Shown here piece after piece: positions 1-8,530 of a stretch of 64,000 nt of DNA (position 1 is the first letter of the stretch; each line of letters begins with the position of its first letter). Both the position numbers and the translations under genes were made by a program. Location of the stretch: contig NZ_NRQR01000002.1 of NCBI RefSeq assembly GCF_002849595.1, forward strand, positions 186,001-250,000. The letters run 5' to 3'. The stretch is from Luteimonas rhizosphaerae (lineage in GTDB: Bacteria > Pseudomonadota > Gammaproteobacteria > Xanthomonadales > Xanthomonadaceae). The notes under the pieces were generated by a model. It was not told the DNA's origin and ran no database searches. It was given only the letters and a program-made list of their open reading frames with translations.

Positions 1-1
1 C

Positions 2-43
2 GTCGGCACCGACGGCGTCAACCTGCACGTCGAACCGGCCTGA
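2..43 (+). CDS. 3' end of an unidentified gene (partial)
   Basis: The first 43 bases read open in one frame and end in TGA, giving the tail [13 protein letters not shown]. The body of the gene lies upstream of the window, so neither family nor function can be told. It is on the same strand as gcvT, with about 90 bases between them. The call rests only on an open frame of 13 codons and could be chance. Confidence 0.3.
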   Translation, partial: VGTDGVNLHVEPA

Positions 44-91
44 GTCCGGTCGAAGCCGCGCCGGTCGCGGAACCAAGGGCGCCGGCCGGCG

Positions 92-103
92 CTCTGCGAT
101 AAT
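92..103 (+). promoter_or_regulatory. Possible extended -10 promoter for gcvT
   Basis: The stretch TGCGATAAT carries a good -10 hexamer (GATAAT, 98-103) preceded by the TGn extension. It lies about 30 bases before the gcvT ATG. No convincing -35 hexamer is visible, which is common for extended -10 promoters. Inference from sequence only. Confidence 0.4.
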
Positions 104-131
104 GCCGGCTTTCCGACAACGAGCCGGCGCA

Positions 132-1229
<1,098 letters not shown>

Positions 1230-1296
1230 TGCAAGCCGCATGGCTTGGTTACACTAGCGCCACTTCCCCGACCGCACGTTTTTCCCGGAGCCGACA

Positions 1297-1692
1297 ATGA
1301 GCGAAATCCCTGGCGACCTGAAGTTCATGAAGTCCCACGAGTGGGCCCGCGTCGAAGGTGACGGCAAGGTCACCGTCGGCATTTCCGACCATGCCCAGGG
1401 GCTGCTCGGCGACCTGGTCTACGTCGAGCTGCCGGCCGTCGGCGACAGCATCCAGGCGGGCAATGCCTGCGCCGTGGTCGAATCGGTCAAGGCCGCGTCG
1501 GACGTCTACGCGCCGGTGACCGGCACGATCACCGCGGTCAACGAAGCGCTGGCCGACAAGCCCGAAACGATCAACGAGGACGCGTACGGCGAGGGCTGGC
1601 TGTTCGTCGTCGAGATCGACGAACCCGACCAGCTCAACGACATGCTGGCGCCCGACGATTACGCCGAGCTGCTGGACGGCGAAGAGGACTGA
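1297..1692 (+). CDS. gcvH: Glycine cleavage system H protein (lipoyl carrier)
   Basis: GcvH shuttles the methylamine intermediate of glycine between the P, T and L proteins on a lipoyl-lysine arm. The 131-residue product is of normal length. The lipoylation motif is intact: [10 protein letters not shown], with K65 as the expected modified lysine. The N-terminus [16 protein letters not shown] matches family starts, and a CGGAG ribosome site lies just before the ATG. It follows gcvT by 67 bases and is closed by a strong terminator. A weak -10-like TACACT at 1250-1255 could give it its own transcript. Confidence 0.96.
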   Translation: MSEIPGDLKFMKSHEWARVEGDGKVTVGISDHAQGLLGDLVYVELPAVGDSIQAGNACAVVESVKAASDVYAPVTGTITAVNEALADKPETINEDAYGEGWLFVVEIDEPDQLNDMLAPDDYAELLDGEED

Positions 1693-1731
1693 CCGGCGGC
1701 GTCCGGACCCACGGGTCCGGCGCGGTCGCCG

Positions 1732-1768
1732 ACGGCGCGCATCGCAGGATGCGCGCCGTTTTCGTTTG
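1732..1768 (+). terminator. Rho-independent terminator after gcvH
   Basis: A 12-bp perfect stem (1732-1743 with 1748-1759, loop GCAG) is followed at once by TTTTCGTTT. It lies 40 bases after the gcvH stop and closes the gcvT-gcvH unit. Confidence 0.9.
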
Positions 1769-2649
1769 CGGCATCCGGACGGTCGGATGTCGCACGAACG
1801 ATGGCGGGCACGGCGACACGCATCGCCACGGTCGGAGGACGGCGGGCGACACCCGCACCGGATGCGCACGTGCATGCACGCGATGCACCTGCGATTCCAC
1901 GACGCGCGAGGTGCCGGCGCGTGCCGGGCGCGTCGTCGTCGACCGGTGCGTCGCCGACGATGTCGATCGGAAAAGTGCCGCGCACTTTCGCGCAAAACCC
2001 TGCTGGCGGGCAGCAAATGTCGCCGACGTTCGCGGGCGACGTTTACGTGGCGGACGGCGCGGTGATGTTTTTTTCACCAGCGTCCGGTTCGTGCATGCGG
2101 CGCCGTGGAACTCCGCCCGCACGCGAAGCCTTGCACATGAAGTGCCTTGATTTATGCGTTTTCGTTTCCTGGCCTCGCGCGCATCGGAGTGCGTGCGTGC
2201 GATCGCTTTCGACACGGTGCGCGGCAGTGGCGATGGACGACGCGCCACACTGGTGTTTGGTGCCCGCAGATTTTTTTGCGGAAGTGTTGACAGTGGAAAA
2301 AACCGTGATTAGGTTTCGCGGCAACAGACGGTTGCCGCAGAAGCGAGTGAGTCGAACCCAATACAACAGGCGCAGCACAACTCGGACCTCCGCCAGCGGC
2401 ATCACAAGGTGGGACCGGGCATCGTCTCCGCCAGGAAAGTTCCAGGTCGTTCGATCCGACATCCGCGCCGACCGCCCGGTGCGGATGTTTTTGTATCCAC
2501 GGGAGGGTGCCGGACGACCGGCGACCCGTCCGACGAATCCGATCCGATGCGCGGTGCGCGTCGGCGGTTGCAGGTGGGTCCGATACCCGCTTGCCGCTTG
2601 AGTACTGGGCAGCTGTACATGCAAGTCCACTGACGAGGAGAGCCATCTC
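1769..2649. other. Long non-coding stretch before the histone-like gene
   Basis: About 880 bases carry no gene I can support, although the window is otherwise densely coding. Open frames here have no recognisable protein features and no clear ribosome sites. The sequence holds several T or A tracts (around 2067-2073, 2271-2277 and 2298-2302) that stand out in this GC-rich genome, plus a promoter-like TTGACA at 2287. It probably includes a long 5' leader of the downstream gene, and may hold a small RNA. Nothing else is visible in it. Confidence 0.6.
2287..2315 (+). promoter_or_regulatory. Probable sigma-70 promoter upstream of the histone-like gene
   Basis: A perfect TTGACA (2287-2292) is followed, after a 17-base spacer containing an A6 tract, by TAGGTT (2310-2315), a weak -10. 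If used, it would give a leader of roughly 330 bases before the ATG at 2650. The -35 hexamer is seen directly; the start site is inference. Confidence 0.5.
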
Positions 2650-3102
2650 ATGGCCACGAAGAAAGCTGCAAAGAAAGCCCCCGCCAAAAAGGCGGCGAAG
2701 AAAACCGCACGCAAGTCCGCTGCCAAGAAGGCCGTGTCCAAGGTCAAGAAGGCAGTGAAGAAGGCAGCGAAGAAGGTCGCCAAGGTCGCGAAGAAGAGCC
2801 CGGCCAAGAAGACCAGCAAGAAGGTCGCGAAAAAGAAGGTTGCCAAGAAGTCCGCAACCAAGAAGACCGCGAAGAAGGCCACCAAGAAGGTCGCGAAGAA
2901 GAAGGTCGCCAAGAAGTCGGCAGCCAAGAAGACCGCGAAGAAGGCCACCAAGAAGGTCGCGAAGAAGAAGGTCGCCAAGAAGTCGGCAACCAAGAAGACC
3001 GCGAAGAAGGCCACCAAGAAGGGACGGCGAAAAAGGCCACCAAGAAGGTCGGCGCCAAGAAGACCACCAAGCGCACCAGCAAGAAGGCCGCCCCGGTCGT
3101 GA
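2650..3102 (+). CDS. Lysine/alanine-rich histone H1-like protein, 3' end frame-disrupted
   Basis: The product is built of AK-rich repeats (MATKKAAKKAPAKKAAKK...), as in bacterial H1-like/AlgP-like nucleoid proteins that bind DNA through a flexible basic tail. From residue 57 there are three 66-bp, 22-residue repeats (2818-2883, 2884-2949, 2950-3015). After the third, the frame goes off: the annotated end becomes Arg/Pro-rich (RRKRPPRRSAPRRPP) and stops at 3102. Read in the -1 frame from about 3022, the sequence continues in style (TAKKATKKVGAKKTTKR) and ends VVIPTTPTPLI with a TGA at 3129-3131. The likely intact gene is therefore 2650-3131. A GAGGAG ribosome site precedes the ATG. Cause unresolved: repeat deletion, mutation or assembly error. 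Confidence 0.8.
   Translation: MATKKAAKKAPAKKAAKKTARKSAAKKAVSKVKKAVKKAAKKVAKVAKKSPAKKTSKKVAKKKVAKKSATKKTAKKATKKVAKKKVAKKSAAKKTAKKATKKVAKKKVAKKSATKKTAKKATKKGRRKRPPRRSAPRRPPSAPARRPPRS
2818..3015 (+). repeat. Three tandem 66-bp coding repeats in the histone-like gene
   Basis: Units start at 2818, 2884 and 2950. Each encodes 22 residues of the pattern KKVAKKKVAKKSA-TKKTAKKAT, with a few synonymous or T/A substitutions. A shortened fourth unit begins at 3016 and coincides with the reading-frame break. Confidence 0.9.
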
Positions 3103-3157
3103 TCCCCACGACCCCGACGCCGCTGATCTGATCGACCGCCAGGTCGCTCACTGAAAG

Positions 3158-3198
3158 CTCTTCCTCCGCGTGCCCAGGCGGAGGAGGAGTTTTTTTTT
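3158..3198 (+). terminator. Rho-independent terminator after the histone-like gene
   Basis: The arms CTCTTCCTCCGC (3158-3169) and GCGGAGGAGGAG (3178-3189) pair over 12 positions with one G-U, with an 8-base loop, followed by nine T residues (3190-3198). This is one of the strongest terminators in the window. Confidence 0.93.
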
Positions 3199-3377
3199 GG
3201 GTGCGTCACGGCTGCGCCGGGTACGGGCAGGGCATCAAGGAACGCGTGGTGCGGTACCCGACGTCAGCGCGAGCCCGACGCGCACGCGGCGACGGACCCG
3301 CATGGGTACTCCCGTTCAACGGAATGGTGGCGACGGTCCGCCGGTGCGTCAGTGCGCCCCGACGGTGTGCCGGAAAC

Positions 3378-4799
3378 TCAGTGCGGCGTGGCGTTGGCGC
3401 GCGTCGACGCGGTCCCGCCGGTGCCCGGCTGCGACTGCGACTGCGTGCGTTGCGCGTGCAGCACTTCGAGATTCGGATCGACGTCGAGCCAGCGCTGCGG
3501 CGGCAGGCCGATCGCGCGGTCGAGTATCGTCGGCATCAGGCCCGAGGGCAGATTGCTCTCGCTGTTCCACAGCACCACGATGCCGAGATCGCGCTCGGGC
3601 ATCATCGCCATCAGGCCGCGGTAGCCCTGCACGGCGCCGCCGTGGAAGACGACGCGGTGGCCCGAGTAATCAAAGACGCGCCAGCCCAGGCCGTAGCCGG
3701 CCGCATCGAGCCGGTCGCGACGCCACGAGGTGTTGCGCATTTCCGGCGGCGTGCCGACGATCGGCGCCTGCAGCGTCGCGAGCAGCGGCGCCGGCAGCAC
3801 GTCGGGACGATGGCCGCCCTGCGCGATCAGCCACTGCGCCATGTCGCTGATGCTGGCGTTGACGCCGGCGGCGGGTGCCAGACGGTAATAGGTCGGCTTG
3901 GGCATCAGCGAATGCCAGCCACCGCCGGCGCGCACGTGCGGCTTGGCCCAGCGGGCGCTGGCCTGGATGCCGTCGAGGCCGTAGCTCGCATCGTTCATGC
4001 CGAGCGGCTTGAAGATCCGGCGCGACACCGCCTCGCTGTAGAACTGGCCCGAGGTCGCGAACACGACGTCGCTGATCAGGCTGAAGGCGACGTTCTGATA
4101 GGCGTAGCAGTGGCCGGGCTGACAGGTCATCGGCGCGGCCGAGAGGCGCTGCACCAGGCTGTGGTAATCGGCGTTGCCTTCGATGTCGCGATCGTAGGTG
4201 TTGCGGCCGAGACCGACCCGGTGGCTCAGCACGTCGGCGACGGTGAGCTGTTGCGCGGCCAGCGGATCGGAGAAGCGCAGCGACGGCATGTAGTCGACGA
4301 CGCGGCTGTCCCAGCGCAGGGCGCCTTCGGACACCAGGATGCCGGTGATCGTGCCGGCGAACGCCTTCGACAGCGAGGCCAGGCGGAACACCGTGTGCGC
4401 GTCGACCGGCTCGGCCGACTTGACGTCGGTGATGCCGTAGCCGCGCGCGCTGAGCACCTGGCCGTCGTGGACGATCGCCATTGCGAGGCCGGGCACACGC
4501 TGGTTGGCGACGAGATCCTGGGCCATCGCTTCGAACAGGGCCACGTCGAAGGTGCTGGCCAGCGGAACGGGCCGGGTGACCGGCTGCATCGGCGCCGGCT
4601 TGACGGCGTCCTCGCGGGTGACGATCGCGGGACGTTCGACCAGCGGCACGACGGATTCGATCGCGTCGTCGTCGCTTTCACCGGGCGTCGTGGCGACGGA
4701 AGGGAGGCTCTGCGCCGCCGAGCCGAGCGCGGCGGGCAACAGCAGGCCGATGAGTCCGAGTCGGGCGACATGCCGGCGGACTGGATGTCGGCTTTTCAT
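3378..4799 (-). CDS. Exported serine hydrolase of the beta-lactamase/class C penicillin-binding family
   Basis: The 473-residue protein has an N-terminal export signal (basic MKSRHPVRRHVAR, then a hydrophobic GLIGLLLPAALGSAAQ) and so probably acts in the periplasm. A linker of about 75 residues leads to a beta-lactamase-fold domain. The three active-site motifs are visible: SLSK (SxxK, nucleophile Ser), YQN in CYAYQNVAF (YxN), and HGG in VVFHGGAVQGYR in place of KTG. Such proteins are often esterases or peptidases rather than true beta-lactamases; the substrate cannot be told. It is convergent with the histone-like gene and divergent from lemA, whose ATG is 79 bases away. A Gln/Ser/Thr-rich tail ends the protein. 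Confidence 0.88.
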   Translation of the reverse strand: MKSRHPVRRHVARLGLIGLLLPAALGSAAQSLPSVATTPGESDDDAIESVVPLVERPAIVTREDAVKPAPMQPVTRPVPLASTFDVALFEAMAQDLVANQRVPGLAMAIVHDGQVLSARGYGITDVKSAEPVDAHTVFRLASLSKAFAGTITGILVSEGALRWDSRVVDYMPSLRFSDPLAAQQLTVADVLSHRVGLGRNTYDRDIEGNADYHSLVQRLSAAPMTCQPGHCYAYQNVAFSLISDVVFATSGQFYSEAVSRRIFKPLGMNDASYGLDGIQASARWAKPHVRAGGGWHSLMPKPTYYRLAPAAGVNASISDMAQWLIAQGGHRPDVLPAPLLATLQAPIVGTPPEMRNTSWRRDRLDAAGYGLGWRVFDYSGHRVVFHGGAVQGYRGLMAMMPERDLGIVVLWNSESNLPSGLMPTILDRAIGLPPQRWLDVDPNLEVLHAQRTQSQSQPGTGGTASTRANATPH

Positions 4800-4877
4800 C
4801 GGGCCTGCCCCTGTATGCTCTGACTGGGGCCGATGATAGCGCCTGAATTCCGGTTTGCATGAACAAGAGGAGCTTTG

Positions 4878-5480
4878 ATGGGTAGCTTGCTGATCCTGCT
4901 GGTAATTGTGGGAATCGTCGTGGCGTTCGGGCTGTGGGCGGTGGGCATCTACAACGGCCTGGTCACGGCACGCAACGCATTCAAAAACGCCTTCGCCCAG
5001 ATCGACGTGCAGCTGCAGCGCCGGTTCGACCTGATCCCGAACCTGGTCGAGGCGGTCAAGGGCTACATGTCGCACGAGCGCGAGACGCTCGAAGCGGTGA
5101 CCCAGGCGCGCAACCTGGCGCAGGCGGGACTGTCGGCGGCGAAGGCCGATCCCGGCGACCCCGCGGCGATGGCCCAGCTGTCCGAATCGCAGGGCATGCT
5201 CAACAGCGCGCTCGGGCGTCTGCTGGCGGTGTCGGAGGCCTACCCGGACCTCAAGGCCAACCAGAACATGATGCAGCTCACCGAAGAGCTGACCAGCACC
5301 GAGAACAAGGTCGCGTTCGCGCGCCAGGCCTACAACGATTCGGTCATGGCCTACAACAACCGCCGCGAGGTCTTTCCCTCGAGCGTCGTCGCCGGCATGT
5401 TCAACTTCAAGGAAGCGGCGCTGCTCGACATTCCGGCCGACCGGGCCGAGGTCCGCGAAGCGCCGAAGGTCTCGTTCTGA
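4878..5480 (+). CDS. lemA: LemA family membrane-anchored protein
   Basis: LemA proteins have one N-terminal membrane helix and a long helical domain; their biochemical role is unknown. This 200-residue protein fits: the helix GSLLILLVIVGIVVAFGLW opens it, followed by the hallmark FAQIDVQLQRRFDLIPNLVE near residue 40. AAGAGGAG at 4865-4872 sets the start at the ATG 4878 rather than the TTG just before it. It is followed on the same strand, after 161 bases, by an M48 peptidase, a pairing seen in many bacteria, which suggests a joint envelope role. Confidence 0.93.
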   Translation: MGSLLILLVIVGIVVAFGLWAVGIYNGLVTARNAFKNAFAQIDVQLQRRFDLIPNLVEAVKGYMSHERETLEAVTQARNLAQAGLSAAKADPGDPAAMAQLSESQGMLNSALGRLLAVSEAYPDLKANQNMMQLTEELTSTENKVAFARQAYNDSVMAYNNRREVFPSSVVAGMFNFKEAALLDIPADRAEVREAPKVSF

Positions 5481-5641
5481 TCCGCGCCGGACGCTGAGGG
5501 CGTGCGCATGCGCGATCGTCCCGCGCGCCGGTATCGGGCCGTCATCGACGGTTCGTGTGCCGCTGCCGATGCCGTGACGGCGCCTTGCGACGACACCGGC
5601 GTGCACGACGCGGCGCCATCGACCCGGCCCGTCACGCGCGC

Positions 5642-7534
5642 ATGAACTTCTTCGAACGCCAGGCCCAGGCGCGGCGCAACACGACCCGGCTGGTCGTGCT
5701 GTTCGCCCTCGCCGTCGCCGGCATCGTGCTGGCGGTCAACGTCGCGATCCTGCTGTTCGTCGGCTTCCGGCCCGGCCTGCTGGTGGCGGCGTCGGTGATC
5801 ACGATCGGCGTCGTCGGCATCGGCTCGCTGTTCCGCATCTCGACGCTGCGCAGCGGGGGCGAGCCGGTCGCCCAGCAACTCGGCGGCGTCGCGGTACCCG
5901 AGGACACGACCGACCTGCCGCTGCGGCGGCTGCGCAACGTGGTCGAGGAAATGGCGATCGCCTCCGGCGTGCCGGTGCCGAAGATCTACGTGCTCGAGCA
6001 CGAGGCCGGCATCAACGCGTTCGCCGCCGGGTATTCGGCGTCCGATGCCGTCGTCACGGTCACGCGCGGCGCGCTCGACCGGCTCAACCGCGACGAACTG
6101 CAGGGCGTGGTCGCACACGAGTTCAGCCACATCCTCAACGGCGACATGCGCCTCAACATCCGCCTGATGGGCGTGCTGTTCGGCATCCTGATGATCGGGC
6201 TGATTGGTCGCAAGATCCTGTTCTTCAGCCGCGGCTCGCGCAACAGCGCGGCGCTGGCGATCCTCGGCGCGGCGCTGGCGGCGATCGTCGTCGGCGGGCT
6301 CGGCCTGTTCTTCGGCCGCATGATCAAGGCCGGCGTCAGCCGGTCGCGCGAAGTGCTGGCCGATGCGTCGGCGGTGCAGTTCACGCGCCAGACCGCCGGG
6401 CTCGCCGGCGCGCTGAAGAAGATCGGCGGCGTGGATGGCGGGTCGCGGCTCAGCCAGCGCGACGATGCCGAGGAAGTCAGCCACATGCTGTTCGGCGACG
6501 GTCTCGGGCTCAGCGGGATGTTCGCCACGCATCCGCCGCTGCTCAAACGCATCCAGGCGCTGGAGCCCGGTTTCCGTCCCGAGCAGCTCGAACGCCTGCA
6601 GGCCCGGTGGCTGGCGTCGCCGCCCGATGGTCTGCAGGAGGACGTGCAGCTCGGCCTGGTCGCAACCGATGCGCTGCCGCAAACCGACCGCCGGCTCGCG
6701 GTGACGCCGCCGATGGTGGCGTCGCAGGTCGCGCGTCCGCTCGACGACGATTACACGCGCGCACACGCGCTGGTCTCGGCGATCGGCGAGGACCTGCACG
6801 CGGTCGCCACGCACCGGGAGGCAGCGATGCCGCTGCTGCTCGGCCTGCTGCTCGATACCGCGCCCGCGGTGCTGGAGAAGCAGCGTTTCGAGATCGCCGC
6901 GCGGCTCGGCAATGCCGCGGCGACCGAGGCCCTGCATCTGCGCGACATCCATCTCGCGTCGCTGCATCCGATGCTGCGGCTACCGTTGGCCGCGATGGCC
7001 TTTCCGGTGCTGCGCCGGCGCCCGCGTCCGGATCTCGCCGCCTTCCTCGACACGGTGCACGCGGTGTCGCATGCCGACGACCGGCTGTCGCTGTTCGAAT
7101 ACTGTCTGGGCCGCCTGCTCGACGTGCAGCTGCGCGAGTCGCTGGATCCCGGCCGGCATGCGCAGTTCGGCCGGCGCAAGCCCGGCAACGTCAAGCAGGA
7201 GTTCGCGACGCTGCTGGCCGTCGTCGCCCAGGCCGGCAACCCGGACGATCCGGCGGCGGCGCAGCGCGCCTATCTCGCCGGCATGCAGCGCGTGCTGCCG
7301 CGCGACCACGTGCCGTTTGCGCCGCCGCGCGCGGGTGTGCAGGCGCTCGATGCGGTGTGGGAGCCGCTCGACGCGCTCGACCCGCTGGCCAAGCAGGTCA
7401 TGGTCGAGGCGATCACCGCGGCGGTCAGCCACGACGGCGAAGTCAGCGTGGCCGAATCGGAACTGCTGCGCACGATCTGCGGCGTGCTGCACTGCCCGCT
7501 GCCGCCGACGCTGGAGCAGTTGCCTCGCGCCTGA
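5642..7534 (+). CDS. M48 family membrane zinc metallopeptidase (HtpX-like) with a large C-terminal extension
   Basis: M48 peptidases are membrane proteins with a cytoplasmic zinc site that degrade membrane or misfolded proteins. The 630-residue product has two N-terminal helices (residues 17-60), the zinc motif HEFSH (H159, E160, H163), a further helix pair (185-230) and the third ligand E237 in SREVLADASAV. HtpX proper is about 290 residues; here about 330 further residues follow, ending in a segment (VSHDGEVSVAESELLRTICG) that resembles acidic TerB-like helices. The ATG at 5642 begins MNFFERQAQARRNT, typical of this subfamily. The upstream lemA supports a lemA-M48 pair. Confidence 0.9.
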   Translation: MNFFERQAQARRNTTRLVVLFALAVAGIVLAVNVAILLFVGFRPGLLVAASVITIGVVGIGSLFRISTLRSGGEPVAQQLGGVAVPEDTTDLPLRRLRNVVEEMAIASGVPVPKIYVLEHEAGINAFAAGYSASDAVVTVTRGALDRLNRDELQGVVAHEFSHILNGDMRLNIRLMGVLFGILMIGLIGRKILFFSRGSRNSAALAILGAALAAIVVGGLGLFFGRMIKAGVSRSREVLADASAVQFTRQTAGLAGALKKIGGVDGGSRLSQRDDAEEVSHMLFGDGLGLSGMFATHPPLLKRIQALEPGFRPEQLERLQARWLASPPDGLQEDVQLGLVATDALPQTDRRLAVTPPMVASQVARPLDDDYTRAHALVSAIGEDLHAVATHREAAMPLLLGLLLDTAPAVLEKQRFEIAARLGNAAATEALHLRDIHLASLHPMLRLPLAAMAFPVLRRRPRPDLAAFLDTVHAVSHADDRLSLFEYCLGRLLDVQLRESLDPGRHAQFGRRKPGNVKQEFATLLAVVAQAGNPDDPAAAQRAYLAGMQRVLPRDHVPFAPPRAGVQALDAVWEPLDALDPLAKQVMVEAITAAVSHDGEVSVAESELLRTICGVLHCPLPPTLEQLPRA

Positions 7535-7612
7535 TGCCGCTGCGCCGAATGTCGCAGTGACACCGCGGCCGCCCGCGGCGACGATGCGGTGAACCCACTG
7601 CGGTCTTCCGTC

Positions 7613-8506
7613 ATGCGCGAGCCATCGCCATCTGCCAACTCGAACGGGGCGATGCTCGGCATCGTGTTCGTCGTCGTCTGGTGCACGGGCTACATCGCCG
7701 GCAAGCTGATGGTCGCTCATGCGGCGCCGCTGACCGCGCTGGTCTGGCGCTTCGGACTGGCGGCGCTGGTGTTCGCGGCGCTCGCGCTGGCGGCGCGGGT
7801 CGACTGGGGCGATCGCCGCGCGCGCCTGCACAGCGCGGCGACGGGCGTGCTGATGCTCGCGCTGCAGTTCGGCGGCGTGTATCTCGCGTTCGACTGGGGC
7901 GCGAGCGCGGGCGTCGCGGCGCTGGTCATCGGCACGATGCCGCTGCTGGTCGCGGCGCTGTCGGTCGCGACCGCGCAGGAGCGGCTGCGATGGTCGCAAT
8001 GGGGCGGGCTGCTGCTCGGACTGGCTGGCGTAGCGCTGGTGGTCGCCGACCGCATCGACGGGACGACGACGTGGCCGGCGTGGATCGCATTGATCGCGGG
8101 CCTGCTCGGGATCTCGTTCGGCACGCTGTACCAGAAGCGGTTCGCGTCGCGCGGGGATCTGCGCGCCGGCCTGGCGATGCAGAACGCCGCGGCGACGCTG
8201 GTGCTGCTGCCCGGCGCGTGGTGGCTGGAAGGTGTCCGCTTCGAACATGCGGCCGGCTTCTACCAGCCGATGCTGTGGACCGTGCTGGTCAATTCGATCG
8301 GCGGCTTCGCCCTGCTGTACGTGCTGATCCGTCGCGGTGCGGCGACGCGCGTCGCGGCCCTGTTCTTCCTGATGCCGCCGGTGACCGCGGTCTTCGGCGT
8401 CTGGGTACTCGACGAACACCTGACCGCGTGGAAGCTCGCCGGCTTCGCACTGGCGACGCTCGGCGTGTGGCTGGTCACGCGTCGCGGCGTGCTGTCGCCC
8501 GCCTGA
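7613..8506 (+). CDS. EamA/DMT-family transporter
   Basis: The product has about ten hydrophobic segments arranged as two five-helix EamA repeats, as in drug/metabolite exporters and amino-acid efflux proteins (RhaT/YdcZ type). The segment WCTGYIAGKLMVAHAAPLT early in the protein is typical. Substrate unknown. From the ATG at 7613 the protein has 297 residues; a GTG at 7589 and an ATG at 7652 are also possible and no clear ribosome site decides. It follows the M48 gene on the same strand by about 80 bases and converges with the GMC oxidoreductase gene. Confidence 0.85.
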   Translation: MREPSPSANSNGAMLGIVFVVVWCTGYIAGKLMVAHAAPLTALVWRFGLAALVFAALALAARVDWGDRRARLHSAATGVLMLALQFGGVYLAFDWGASAGVAALVIGTMPLLVAALSVATAQERLRWSQWGGLLLGLAGVALVVADRIDGTTTWPAWIALIAGLLGISFGTLYQKRFASRGDLRAGLAMQNAAATLVLLPGAWWLEGVRFEHAAGFYQPMLWTVLVNSIGGFALLYVLIRRGAATRVAALFFLMPPVTAVFGVWVLDEHLTAWKLAGFALATLGVWLVTRRGVLSPA

Positions 8507-8530
8507 CTGCGGAGTCTCCGGGACGGCGGA

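Noticed and set aside
2330-2370. Minus-strand GGTTCGACTC resembling a tRNA T-loop
   Set aside because: The flanking bases do not form a T-stem and no acceptor or anticodon arm can be built.
2818-3015. Regular repeats considered as a CRISPR array
   Set aside because: The repeats are contiguous, without spacers, in frame and lysine-rich.
2043-3209. A 388-residue minus-strand open frame with many Phe/Leu-rich repeats that looks like a membrane protein
   Set aside because: It is the antisense of the AAG/GCC-rich histone-like repeats; the plus strand has the ribosome site and terminator.
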